A stretch of DNA of 64,000 nucleotides from Bernardetia sp. (GTDB lineage: Bacteria > Bacteroidota > Bacteroidia > Cytophagales > Bernardetiaceae): assembly GCA_020630575.1 (NCBI GenBank), contig JAHDBD010000005.1, positions 178,656 to 242,655 on the forward strand, in the 5' to 3' direction. Shown one piece after another: positions 16,977 through 25,758 of this stretch (its first letter is position 1; each line of letters begins with the position of its first letter). The notes under the pieces are model-generated. The model was not told the origin of the DNA. It saw only the letters and a list, made by a program, of their open reading frames with translations, and ran no database searches. A program made the translations under genes and the position numbers.

Positions 16977-17999
16977 TTATTCATTTTTCCTTTTAACATT
17001 CTTCAAAAGCAAAAACGAACCTACCAAAACAGGCAAACCAATATTTATAATCCAAAGTAAAAACGTAATGGTTACTACCTTTTCTTCTCCCAAAGCACCA
17101 AAAAAATAAAGTGCTGTTGCTTCTCTTACGCTAAGTCCAACTAAAAAACCACCCACAGGTAAAACAGATTTTGCTGCAAATAAAAGACTAGAACCTACAA
17201 TTATTTTTTCAGTAGAAAGCAAAAAATTGGAAGCCTTGAAAATTAAAATCATTTGAAGTGAAAAAACACCATAACGAAGTAAAGCAAAAAAAGTGGTTTT
17301 TAAAATATCTTTTTGAGAATACTGACTGGCAAAATAGAGGTTTTTTTGTAGCCAAATTATAAGTTTATCTGCGAACTTTAATTGTCTGAAAATTTTACTT
17401 TTTCTTGCTCTGCCGTTGTTGGTGTCCTCACTGACGACTATTAAATTTGCCGTTGTTGGTGTCCTCACCAACGACCATTTATTATAAAAAAACAACCCAA
17501 CAAAATAAAGTAAAATCCAAAAAGCAAAAAGCAGAAAAGTAAAATAATTACCTAACTCAAAAAACTGACTTATTCCAAAAATACCTCCCAGCATAGTAAC
17601 CCAAAATTGTAAACCTCCATTTATAACCAAAGCACCAGCCGAGTCAAAACGATTTTTCTTCGGTAGATTTTTTGCTCGTCCTAGAAAGTTTCCTAATGGT
17701 AAAAAAGTGGCTAGTGATAAACCTATCCAAACACTTTGTAAAGATTGAAATAAATTAATTTTTGCTAATGATTTTGTCAGAATTTGCCATTTTTTAGCCT
17801 CTAAAATCCAATTTATTAACATTAACACAAAAATAATAAACAAAGTTGCTCTATTTTTTTGCAATTCGTTCCATAAATCGGTTATTTGTGAAAAAAAAGA
17901 TTGATGATTTTTGATTTGAGAATATAAATAAAACCAAGCTAAAGCCATCAATACAATATTGAAGAATTTTAGAAGATTCTTTTGAGTATTTTTTTTCAT
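16977..17999 (-). CDS. Flippase-like / lysylphosphatidylglycerol synthase-type membrane protein with in-frame repeats
   Basis: A 340-residue polytopic membrane protein resembling the UPF0104 or lysylphosphatidylglycerol-synthase transmembrane family: about eight helices and the typical FLPLGNFLGRAK (about 104-115) and AAKSVLPVGGFLVGLSVREA (about 276-295) loops. There is no catalytic domain, so it is probably a lipid- or isoprenoid-translocating or envelope protein; function unproved. Two family A palindromes lie in the loop at about residues 175-196, giving the unusual sequences SLVRTPTTA and VVSEDTNNG. I chose the ATG at 17999; the frame opens at a TTG at 18029. Confidence 0.75.
   Translation of the reverse strand: MKKNTQKNLLKFFNIVLMALAWFYLYSQIKNHQSFFSQITDLWNELQKNRATLFIIFVLMLINWILEAKKWQILTKSLAKINLFQSLQSVWIGLSLATFLPLGNFLGRAKNLPKKNRFDSAGALVINGGLQFWVTMLGGIFGISQFFELGNYFTFLLFAFWILLYFVGLFFYNKWSLVRTPTTANLIVVSEDTNNGRARKSKIFRQLKFADKLIIWLQKNLYFASQYSQKDILKTTFFALLRYGVFSLQMILIFKASNFLLSTEKIIVGSSLLFAAKSVLPVGGFLVGLSVREATALYFFGALGEEKVVTITFLLWIINIGLPVLVGSFLLLKNVKRKNE
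17412..17438 (-). repeat. Family A palindrome inside a gene, copy 1
   Basis: GCCGTTGTTGGTGTCCTCAC followed by TGACGAC on the plus strand. It is read within the flippase-like gene as VVSEDTNNG. One mismatch pair weakens the stem compared with the copy at 17449. Confidence 0.75.
17449..17475 (-). repeat. Family A palindrome inside a gene, copy 2
   Basis: GCCGTTGTTGGTGTCCTCAC followed by CAACGAC on the plus strand, offset from copy 1 by 37 bases. Because 37 is not a multiple of 3, it is read in another frame, as SLVRTPTTA. It is nearly identical to the intergenic copy at 684-709. Confidence 0.75.
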
Positions 18000-18096
18000 T
18001 AAATAATTTTGAAAGTAGAAATCAATCAACGCACAAAAAACGCACTACTTTTAATTTACATTCAAAAATCACACTTAGAAAGTGTTATCTACTTTT

Positions 18097-18651
18097 ATGA
18101 AACCAACTTCTTTTGATCAAATTATATTAGGAATAGACCCTGGAACTGTTGTTTTAGGATATGGTGTTTTAGGAATTAAAGACGATAAAATGTATTTGAT
18201 TCAGTTTGGAGTCATAAAGTTAGCACAGTGGAAAGATCATTATGTAAGACTACAAAAAATTTATGACAGAGTAAGTACAATAATTGAAGAATTCAGACCT
18301 CAACAAATGGCTTTAGAAGCTCCTTTTTTTGGTAAAAATGTTCAGTCTATGCTCAAATTAGGTAGAGCGCAGGGTGTTTGTATGGCTGCTGCACTTTCTC
18401 GTGGCGTTTCGGTAGAAGAATATGCTCCCCGAAAAGTAAAACAAGCTGTTACAGGAAAAGGAACTGCATCAAAAGAACAAGTTGCTAGTATGTTGCAAAC
18501 GTTACTTTCTTTTGATGAAATTCCAGACCTTTTAGATGCTACTGATGCCGTTGGTGTAGCTGTTTGTCATTATTTTCAGCAAAATGCACTACTTCCAAAG
18601 AGTACCTCGTGGTCTGCTTTCTTAGAAGAAAATCCAGATAGAGTGAAATAA
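18097..18651 (+). CDS. ruvC: Crossover junction endodeoxyribonuclease RuvC
   Basis: A 184-residue Holliday junction resolvase that cuts the RuvAB-bound junction. The four acidic catalytic residues are Asp14 (GIDPGT), Glu74 (LEAPFF), Asp147 and Asp150 (LLDATDAVGVAV), with the spacing of the E. coli enzyme. Lengths and blocks are normal, with a short C-terminal extension. I chose the ATG at 18097 over the in-frame GTG at 18082, which lacks support. It is divergent from the flippase-like gene, with about 100 bases between the starts. Confidence 0.95.
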   Translation: MKPTSFDQIILGIDPGTVVLGYGVLGIKDDKMYLIQFGVIKLAQWKDHYVRLQKIYDRVSTIIEEFRPQQMALEAPFFGKNVQSMLKLGRAQGVCMAAALSRGVSVEEYAPRKVKQAVTGKGTASKEQVASMLQTLLSFDEIPDLLDATDAVGVAVCHYFQQNALLPKSTSWSAFLEENPDRVK

Positions 18652-18726
18652 ATTTAGAAGTATGAAGTTAGATTTTAGAAGTAAATACAAAATGAATCCC
18701 TAGAAATAGAGAAGTCATCAAGTATT

Positions 18727-18762
18727 TAACTGATTACTGGTAACTGTTCACTGATAACTGAC
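18727..18762. repeat. Family B repeat touching the stop codon of the aldehyde dehydrogenase gene
   Basis: TAACTGATTACTGGTAACTG and TTCACTGATAACTGAC on the plus strand. Read on the minus strand it begins directly at the TAG stop of the dehydrogenase gene (18762-18764) with TCAGTTATCAGTGAACAG. Confidence 0.6.
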
Positions 18763-20135
18763 TACGCTATCCAAACTGTTTTTATGTTTACAAATTCGTG
18801 AATGCCATTTGTAGCTAACTCTCTTCCGTATCCTGATTTTTTGATTCCTCCAAAAGGCAAACGAGGATCAGATTTTACCATGCCATTGATAAACACACTT
18901 CCAGATTCTATTTGAGAAGCTATTTTTGTAGCTTTTTCCATGTCTTTTGTCCAAAGTGAAGAACCTAATCCAAATTCTGAATCATTGGCAAGCTCTATCG
19001 CATGGGTTTCATTTTCTGCCTTTATTACAGAAGCAATAGGTCCAAAAAGTTCATCATCAAAAGCTGGCATTCCTTCTTTTACATCTACTAAAATGGTAGG
19101 TTCATAGAATGCTTTATCTCTCTTTCCTCCCAAAATTATCTTTGCACCTTTCTCTACTGATTTGTGTACTTGTTCTTCTAATTCTTTTGCTAAATCTTCT
19201 CTCGCTTGGCAACCTACATCTGTGTTTTCATCCATTGGGTCGCCCATTTTTAGTGTTGCCATTTCATTTTTGAACTCTTCTACAAACTCCTCATAAACTT
19301 CTTTGACAATAATAAAACGCTTAGCAGCAATACAACTTTGTCCTGAGTTTTGAGTACGTGCTTTTACAGCCGTTTTGGCAGCCGTTTTTATATCTGCATC
19401 AGCTAAGACAATAAAAGGGTCACTTCCTCCCAATTCTAAAACTGTCTTTTTGATATTCTTTCCTGCAATTTCAGCAACTGATGAACCTGCGCCTTCACTT
19501 CCTGTAAGTGTCGCTGCTTTTACGTGATCATTTTCCAAAACTTGTTTGACTTGCTTTCCACTAATTAAGAAATTTTGAAATACATTTTTAGGAAAACCTG
19601 CTTCTAAAAAAAGAGATTCCATTGCTTCTCCACAGCCAAAAGAATTTGAAGAGTGTTTTAAGACGCCTACATTTCCAGCCATAAGCGAAGGAACAGCAAA
19701 ACGAAATACTTGCCAAAATGGAAAATTCCAAGGCATCACAGCCAAAATAACACCAAGCGGATCATAACGTACATAAGCCTCTGAACCATCTGATTTTTTG
19801 GCAACAGGAGCTAAAAATTCTTCTGCTTTTTCTGCATAAAAATCACAAAGCCAAGCACATTTTTCGACTTCTGATTTAGCTTGAGTAATTGGTTTTCCCA
19901 TTTCTTTTGTCATAAGAGTAGCCAATTCTTGTTCTTTTTCCTTCAAGAGAAGAGAAAGTTTGCGAAATAATTCAGAACGCTCAGCAAAACTTGTTTTTTT
20001 CCAATCTTGAAAAGCATCTTCAGAATTCTGTAGCTTTTCTGTAATTTCAGATTCAGAAAGAAGTGTATAAGTTTTTAAGACTTCGTTTGTGGCTGGATTT
20101 ATTGTTTGGACTGTATTTTTACTTTTATCTGGCAT
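18762..20135 (-). CDS. NAD(P)-dependent aldehyde dehydrogenase, succinate-semialdehyde dehydrogenase-like
   Basis: A 457-residue aldehyde dehydrogenase. The cofactor site PWNFPFWQVFRFA and the GSEGAG loop, the general base Glu in LELGGSDPF and the catalytic Cys in GQSCIAAKRF are all present. The sequence is closest to the short succinate-semialdehyde dehydrogenase group (GabD/YneI-like), which oxidises succinate semialdehyde to succinate, but the substrate is inferred. Single gene on the minus strand. Its stop codon is the first base of a family B repeat. Confidence 0.9.
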   Translation of the reverse strand: MPDKSKNTVQTINPATNEVLKTYTLLSESEITEKLQNSEDAFQDWKKTSFAERSELFRKLSLLLKEKEQELATLMTKEMGKPITQAKSEVEKCAWLCDFYAEKAEEFLAPVAKKSDGSEAYVRYDPLGVILAVMPWNFPFWQVFRFAVPSLMAGNVGVLKHSSNSFGCGEAMESLFLEAGFPKNVFQNFLISGKQVKQVLENDHVKAATLTGSEGAGSSVAEIAGKNIKKTVLELGGSDPFIVLADADIKTAAKTAVKARTQNSGQSCIAAKRFIIVKEVYEEFVEEFKNEMATLKMGDPMDENTDVGCQAREDLAKELEEQVHKSVEKGAKIILGGKRDKAFYEPTILVDVKEGMPAFDDELFGPIASVIKAENETHAIELANDSEFGLGSSLWTKDMEKATKIASQIESGSVFINGMVKSDPRLPFGGIKKSGYGRELATNGIHEFVNIKTVWIA

Positions 20136-20418
20136 AATTGTATTCTTTTTTTTAAAATAAAGTTGAAAAAATGACTAATTTTAGTACAGTGCAGAGGATT
20201 TACAATATCTTTTGTGCGTTCAACTCCTCAGAACTGAATCCACAACAATATATAATAAAACTTTTGAAACAGTGTGCTGATTTTAGTCTATAAAATTTTC
20301 ATATAAAATCTATAATACTCTTAAAAGGTTTAGATATTTTTGAAAAATTAAAAGTAGCTCAGAACTTTTGCAATCAAATTTATTGTTCTGTTTCTATTTT
20401 ACTCAAGACTTTCCAATC

Positions 20419-21024
20419 ATGATGACTCACAAAAACTCAAATAAAACCCTTCTCATTCTTGATATAGACGAAACATTGATTTTTGGTTCTACACAAAAAT
20501 TAGATAGACCTTTTGATTTTACAGTTTTTAATTATTTTATTTATCAAAGACCTTATTTGAAGGAATTTTTTGAGAGAATAAAAGATCATTTTCTGATTGC
20601 GCTTTGGTCTTCGGCTGACGATGAATATGTAGAAGAAATTGCAAAGAAAATTATTCCAGAAGATATAGAACTAGAATTTGTTTGGGCTAGAAGTCGTTGC
20701 AGTTATAAAAGAAATTTTAATGCTATTTTTGATGATTATCAAGATTATTCAGCTTCTGAAACTTCGCATTATCATTTTGTAAAACCTCTAAAGAAACTCA
20801 AGAAAAAAGGTTATAAATTAGAACGTATCTTGATTGTTGATGATACACCTCATAAAGCAAAAGAAAATTATGGTAATGTAATTTACCCCAAAGAATATAG
20901 AGGAGAGAAAGACGACAACGAACTACTTTTATTAGCTGATTATCTACTTACTCTGAAAGATAAAATAAATGTTAGAAGAATTGAAAAGAGAGGGTGGAAG
21001 AAACGAATAAATGATGAGTTTTAA
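20419..21024 (+). CDS. HAD phosphatase of the FCP1/NLI-interacting-factor type
   Basis: A 201-residue HAD-superfamily protein. The nucleophile motif LLILDIDETLIF (about residues 11-22) has the DxDxT form of FCP1/SCP phosphatases, followed by YQRPYLKEFFERI and LIALWSSADDEYVEEI (motif 2, Ser/Thr) and ILIVDDTPHKAKENYGNVI (motif 3). In eukaryotes this family dephosphorylates the RNA polymerase II tail; in bacteria the substrate is unknown. The start is ATG at 20419 (a second ATG follows at once); the frame opens at a TTG at 20368. Single gene. Confidence 0.85.
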   Translation: MMTHKNSNKTLLILDIDETLIFGSTQKLDRPFDFTVFNYFIYQRPYLKEFFERIKDHFLIALWSSADDEYVEEIAKKIIPEDIELEFVWARSRCSYKRNFNAIFDDYQDYSASETSHYHFVKPLKKLKKKGYKLERILIVDDTPHKAKENYGNVIYPKEYRGEKDDNELLLLADYLLTLKDKINVRRIEKRGWKKRINDEF

Positions 21025-21276
21025 AAAATATTTTTAACGTGTAATTTTTTAAAATAATAATAGTTGATTAATCCATAATTGAGTTTACTAACAAAACCTT
21101 ATTGAAATGGAAAATAAATACTTAGTGTTTAGTTTTTTTAAGTAATTTTTAAGGCTATTGGTTTACTAATTTTTTGAAAAAACTCAAGTATTTCATTATC
21201 TTGATTTATATTTTATTCTATCTGTATAATTTATAATAAAGTCCAATTCATTTGTTACTTACTGTTCGTTGAAATT

Positions 21277-24200
21277 ATGAAAGAATATTACCCCTCAAAA
21301 AAGTCTTTATCTGTTTTATTCTTTACTTTCTTTGTCATATTTTTATTTTTTGACTCAATAGCTCAAAATACTGAAATAGGTTCTCCACCACTGCAAAATT
21401 TTGCTCCTACAGAATATAATGCAGCTCCTGAAATACGCTCTATGATGAAAAGTAGTAGAGGTTTTATTTATGCAGCATCAAATAATAGAGATATCTTGGA
21501 GTATGATGGAAATAGTTGGAAGAAAATATTTACACCCTGTAATTATGTATATAGCATGGTTGAAGGTGAAAACGGAAATATTCATATTGCTGATGGCTTG
21601 GTGCGTTGTGCGGGCTACTTGAGACCTCAATATCCAACAGGAAAATGGGAATTTATTCCGTTGCATCCTGAAAATTTAGCTGATTCAGTTTGGTATAGAG
21701 TTAGAACAAGTAGTGTAGGAAAAATTGATAATCAAATTTATTATACATTTGATGGTACATCAAAGCAAATAGGAAAACATATTATATTCAAATTTGATAA
21801 AGGAGTTGTAAAAGAACACATTCGTATAAATAGAGATGATATAAAAGACACTTTTTTTACAAATAAAGGTTTTTTATTTTTTAATGGCAAACAATTATTT
21901 CATAAGCAAGTCTCCAACAATACAAATGATTTTTCTTATGATTCTTTAAAGAACACCTCTTTTTTTGAGGGAAAGGATATTTATAAAATTAAAGATTTTT
22001 CAGAAAATGAGTTACTTATTTTTGGCATAGGCAATAATGTGACAATTTATAATTTAGAAACAGCTCAGATTACTCCTTTTGGTGACCAAAAAAGCCAAAC
22101 TGTTTTTAGAAATGCTCAGCTTCTTACAGCCACACAAATTGTGAATGGAGATTGGATTTTTGGAAGTATTCAAAATGGTGTGATTCATACAGATAATAAA
22201 GGAAATATAATACAAATTATCTCTACAAAAGAAGGATTGATAGATAATATTGTAATGTCTTTTGCCCAAGATAACCAAAATCAACTTTGGACAGGATTTT
22301 ATAATGGTATTGCAAAAATAGATGTCGCTTCTCCTGTTAATTATTGGGCAGAAAATAAAGGTATCAGTGGAAGTTCGATATATGACATTAGACGATTTGA
22401 AAATACCATTTTTGCAGGAACAGTTGCAAAACTTGTTTATCTTCAAAAAAATGGAAATTGGAAGACTATAGAAGGAACATCCATAGAAAATAGGTTACTC
22501 AAAACACTTCTTTTAGCTGATGGAAAAGAACATTTATTCTTATCGTCTTTTGATGGAATCTATGAAATTAAGAAAAAAAATAATTCGGAATGGGAGGCGG
22601 TATCTATTTTAAAAATTCCTCAAGGTGGATTGCGTATTAGCGAAATGACTAATTATAAACATAACCCTAACAGAATTTATTTTTCACAATTAGGAAGAGA
22701 GGGAATAAATTATATAGATTATCAGCCTAATGCTATTCTCAAAGAAACAAAAAAAAATGATTTTTTAAAAAATACAAACATTCATATTCGTTCTTTAGAA
22801 AAAAATGAGTTTTGGGGAGTTGAAGCACAAAACAGACATAGAGTAGCAAAAATAAATATAGAGAATTCTAAAATTACATTTTACGATTTAGATTCAGGAG
22901 GTTATACCATTATTGATGGTAACGTATATGTTCAAAAACAAGGAAATGACAGCATTTTTCAAATAACAAAAGAAGATAAATTAGAATACGACAAACAAAT
23001 AACTCAATTTTTGAGACCTTACTTAAATCGACCTGTTGAAATAGAACAAGTTGGTGAAAATATGCTTTGGGTATATGATCCTCAAAACTTTTTTGTGAAT
23101 ATCTATACTAAACAAGGAGAAAGTTATATAAGAAATAGTAAACTAGAACAAATAGTAGGAAAATATTTTGTTCGTTCTCTTTATCAAGATGAGAACAACA
23201 AAAACATAATTTGGATAGGAACTTCTAGTGGTATTTTAAACATTAATTTAAGTAAATTGAAAGAGTCAAATCAAGAAGCAATATTCAATACACTGATTCG
23301 TCAGGTAAAGATAGGAAATGATTCGCTTATTTTTGACGGAAATTTTTTCACTTCTAAAAAATTAGATAATGATTCCATTTTATATGAAATTAGCGAAATA
23401 CAGAGTGAAAAAGATATTCTAAAAATTGACAATGCCAATAATTCTATTCTTTTTAAAGTAGCAGGATTATTTTTTATAGAAGAAAAAAGAACACAATACA
23501 GTTATTTTTTAGAAGGCTTAGACGAAAAATGGTCAGATTGGACAACTCTAAACATAAAAGAATACAACAACCTAAGAGAAGGTGAATATATTTTTTATGC
23601 AAAATCTAAAAATTATTTGGGAGAAGAAAGTGAAAAAGTTTCTTACCAATTCAAAGTTTTTCCACCTTGGCATCGTACCACAACAGCTTATGTTTTCTAT
23701 CTTTTATTTGGAGTAGGAATTATTTTTGGCTCAACTCGTTTTTATACACATCGCTTACGCAAACAAAATGAACAATTAGAAAATATAGTTGCAGAAAGAA
23801 CAGATGAACTTTCTCAAAAAAATACAGAACTTTCCACCCAAAATGAAGAAATTATTCAGCAGAGAGATCAGTTAGACATTAAAAATCAGAAAATTGAAGA
23901 GCAAAATAAAAATATTGTATCTAGTATAAATTATGCAAAGCGTATCCAAACGGCACTTTTGCCAATAGAAAAACGTATTAAACAAGAAATACCTAATCAT
24001 TTTATTTTCTACAAACCTCGTGATATTGTTAGTGGTGATTTTTACTGGATAGAAAAAAGTGAAGACAAAGTAATTATTGCTGTGGCAGATTGTACAGGTC
24101 ATGGCGTACCAGGGGCATTTATGTCTATGCTCGGAAGTAGTGGGCTTACAGATGCTGTTTTTCAACAAAATCTTACTGAGCCTGATTTAATTCTTACTCA

Positions 24201-24660
24201 TTTACACAACTATATTTTTGCTGCTTTGAAACAAAGTCAGTCTGATAACAGGGATGGAATGGATGTTTGTATTGTAGTTTGGGATAAAGCAAAAAATCAC
24301 ATTCAATATGCAGGTGCAATGAATCCACTTTATTATGTTCAGAATGAAGAACTTTTGCAAATAAAAGCAGATAAAATTCCTGTAGGAGGAACAATGGCAA
24401 AAGAAAGAATTTATACTCCTCATACAATAAATCTACATGTTCCTACTACTATTTATCTAGCTTCTGACGGTTATCAAGACCAGTTTGGGGGAAAAGAGGG
24501 TAGGAAATTTATGACAAAAAAATTTAGAGAGCTTTTATTAGAAATTTCGCATTTACCAATAAAAGAACAAGAAAATCGTATTTCTCAAGTCTTTGATCGT
24601 TGGAAAGGAAAAATACATCAAATTGATGATGTTTTAGTAATGGGAATAAGATTCGAATAA
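21277..24660 (+). CDS. Propeller-sensor protein with SpoIIE-type PP2C phosphatase output
   Basis: An 1127-residue transmembrane sensor. After a signal peptide (about 1-30) come two-component-regulator propeller repeats (about 60-690), a Y_Y_Y domain (about 720-796, YSYFLEGLDEKWSDWTTL), one membrane helix (about 800-824), a coiled coil (about 828-885, QKNTELSTQNEEI) and a C-terminal SpoIIE phosphatase (about 900-1127). The metal-binding Asp residues are seen in VADCTGHGVPGA, LASDGYQDQFGG and DDVLVMG. The protein would sense an envelope signal and dephosphorylate a partner-switch protein in the cytoplasm. Single gene; no anti-sigma or STAS partner is adjacent. Confidence 0.9.
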   Translation: MKEYYPSKKSLSVLFFTFFVIFLFFDSIAQNTEIGSPPLQNFAPTEYNAAPEIRSMMKSSRGFIYAASNNRDILEYDGNSWKKIFTPCNYVYSMVEGENGNIHIADGLVRCAGYLRPQYPTGKWEFIPLHPENLADSVWYRVRTSSVGKIDNQIYYTFDGTSKQIGKHIIFKFDKGVVKEHIRINRDDIKDTFFTNKGFLFFNGKQLFHKQVSNNTNDFSYDSLKNTSFFEGKDIYKIKDFSENELLIFGIGNNVTIYNLETAQITPFGDQKSQTVFRNAQLLTATQIVNGDWIFGSIQNGVIHTDNKGNIIQIISTKEGLIDNIVMSFAQDNQNQLWTGFYNGIAKIDVASPVNYWAENKGISGSSIYDIRRFENTIFAGTVAKLVYLQKNGNWKTIEGTSIENRLLKTLLLADGKEHLFLSSFDGIYEIKKKNNSEWEAVSILKIPQGGLRISEMTNYKHNPNRIYFSQLGREGINYIDYQPNAILKETKKNDFLKNTNIHIRSLEKNEFWGVEAQNRHRVAKINIENSKITFYDLDSGGYTIIDGNVYVQKQGNDSIFQITKEDKLEYDKQITQFLRPYLNRPVEIEQVGENMLWVYDPQNFFVNIYTKQGESYIRNSKLEQIVGKYFVRSLYQDENNKNIIWIGTSSGILNINLSKLKESNQEAIFNTLIRQVKIGNDSLIFDGNFFTSKKLDNDSILYEISEIQSEKDILKIDNANNSILFKVAGLFFIEEKRTQYSYFLEGLDEKWSDWTTLNIKEYNNLREGEYIFYAKSKNYLGEESEKVSYQFKVFPPWHRTTTAYVFYLLFGVGIIFGSTRFYTHRLRKQNEQLENIVAERTDELSQKNTELSTQNEEIIQQRDQLDIKNQKIEEQNKNIVSSINYAKRIQTALLPIEKRIKQEIPNHFIFYKPRDIVSGDFYWIEKSEDKVIIAVADCTGHGVPGAFMSMLGSSGLTDAVFQQNLTEPDLILTHLHNYIFAALKQSQSDNRDGMDVCIVVWDKAKNHIQYAGAMNPLYYVQNEELLQIKADKIPVGGTMAKERIYTPHTINLHVPTTIYLASDGYQDQFGGKEGRKFMTKKFRELLLEISHLPIKEQENRISQVFDRWKGKIHQIDDVLVMGIRFE

Positions 24661-25044
24661 ATTTTTATTTTTTGATAAGCAACCAAAACTAAATGTATGT
24701 ATCTGTGTTTAAGAAGCTAAGAGCGTGAAAGAGCATAAATCGATTGAAAAGTTTAGTAAAATAAATTAAAATAGTAAAAAGGTACTAGCTTATTTTTGTT
24801 TATATTCTTAAACTCCTTAAAAATCAGGTTGTTTACTTCGCTTTTTTTATATAAAAATTGTATCTTCGTAATAAATACAGCCTAACCAAAAAGTTCAACA
24901 GTTTATTAATTACTTATTCATTCCCATATAATAAAACACAAAAAAAAGGATAAGAGAATAATAAGAATATATTTTTAATTTTAGAAATAATTTTGATATG
25001 TCTATTGCTATCTATTTTTTGTAATAAAACACAGACAGAATTTT
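24661..25044. other. Gene-free spacer of 384 bases
   Basis: Very AT-rich. A TATCTTCG box near 24869 could be a degenerate promoter for the oxidase gene. A frame that reads like a lipoprotein signal (LLSIFC) ends here just upstream but has no start codon. An AAGCAACC/GGTTGTTT inverted pair at 24677 and 24827 recalls that at 14567-14660. Confidence 0.4.
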
Positions 25045-25677
25045 ATGCAAAAACAAGAACAAACCAATATTAGAGAGAAAAAAACCACTCTTGAAAAAAT
25101 GGAACAACAGCATCCTTATGTCATGATGATGTATTTGGGTGTCATGGGAATATTTATGGCTTTTACCCTTTTGATGTTGTTATTTTTTAATGAGTCTTTA
25201 ATAAAAGCTATTACTCATCCTATTGAGTTTCCTTACGCTTTTTTTGTTAGTACAATAGCTATTGTCAGCAGTAGTTTTTTCTTAGAAAAAGCACGTCAGC
25301 AGTTTTATAAAGATGATTTTAAGAAATTAAGAAATAATCTTTTAGCTGTCTTTGGCTTAGGAATTGTTTTTTTATCCCTACAAATTATTGGAGGTTACGA
25401 GCTACACCAAAACAAGATTTATTTAGAAGGCAAAACAGCAGGTGCATATCTTTATATAATTTCTGCTTTTCACATGATTCACCTTATGGGAGGACTTGTT
25501 TATTTAGCAATTCTTCTCAATCAATATATAAATAAAGCTGATGATGGTGTTCAGATTTTGATTACAGTTACTAATCCTTATGAAAAAATAAAGCTACAAC
25601 TCCTTACTATTTATTGGCATTTTATGGATGTGCTTTGGGTAGCTATCTTTGTAGGATTTTTGATAGCATTGATATAA
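25045..25677 (+). CDS. Heme-copper oxidase subunit III family protein
   Basis: A 210-residue membrane protein with a charged N-terminus and about five helices. The order and the signatures fit cytochrome c/quinol oxidase subunit III: HPYVMMMYLGVMGIFMAF (helix 1), PFAFF-like helix 2, GLGIVFLSLQIIGGYEL, HMIHLMGGLVYLA with the conserved His, and YWHFMDVLWVAIFVGF at the end. No subunit I or II gene is nearby, so this is a detached or accessory copy. Followed by a terminator. Confidence 0.88.
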   Translation: MQKQEQTNIREKKTTLEKMEQQHPYVMMMYLGVMGIFMAFTLLMLLFFNESLIKAITHPIEFPYAFFVSTIAIVSSSFFLEKARQQFYKDDFKKLRNNLLAVFGLGIVFLSLQIIGGYELHQNKIYLEGKTAGAYLYIISAFHMIHLMGGLVYLAILLNQYINKADDGVQILITVTNPYEKIKLQLLTIYWHFMDVLWVAIFVGFLIALI

Positions 25678-25688
25678 ATAAAAAACAG

Positions 25689-25732
25689 GATACTTAATGA
25701 AGAAGAATTTCTAAATTAAGTATCTTTTTTTT
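25689..25732. terminator. Bidirectional terminator between convergent genes
   Basis: GATACTTAAT/ATTAAGTATC stem followed by a run of eight T on the plus strand and preceded by an A run. It serves the oxidase gene and the convergent DinB-like gene. Confidence 0.75.
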
Positions 25733-25758
25733 ACAATTGATTTTTTAAAAAACTTCAA

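Noticed and set aside
22054..22446. 130-codon minus-strand frame inside the propeller gene
   Set aside because: It lies wholly within the propeller repeats and reads as Cys/Ile/Asn-rich noise.
24961..25100. Lipoprotein-like peptide (LLSIFC then NKTQTEFY) before the oxidase gene
   Set aside because: The frame has no ATG, GTG or TTG at a sensible place and overlaps the oxidase gene start; it is probably chance in AT-rich DNA.
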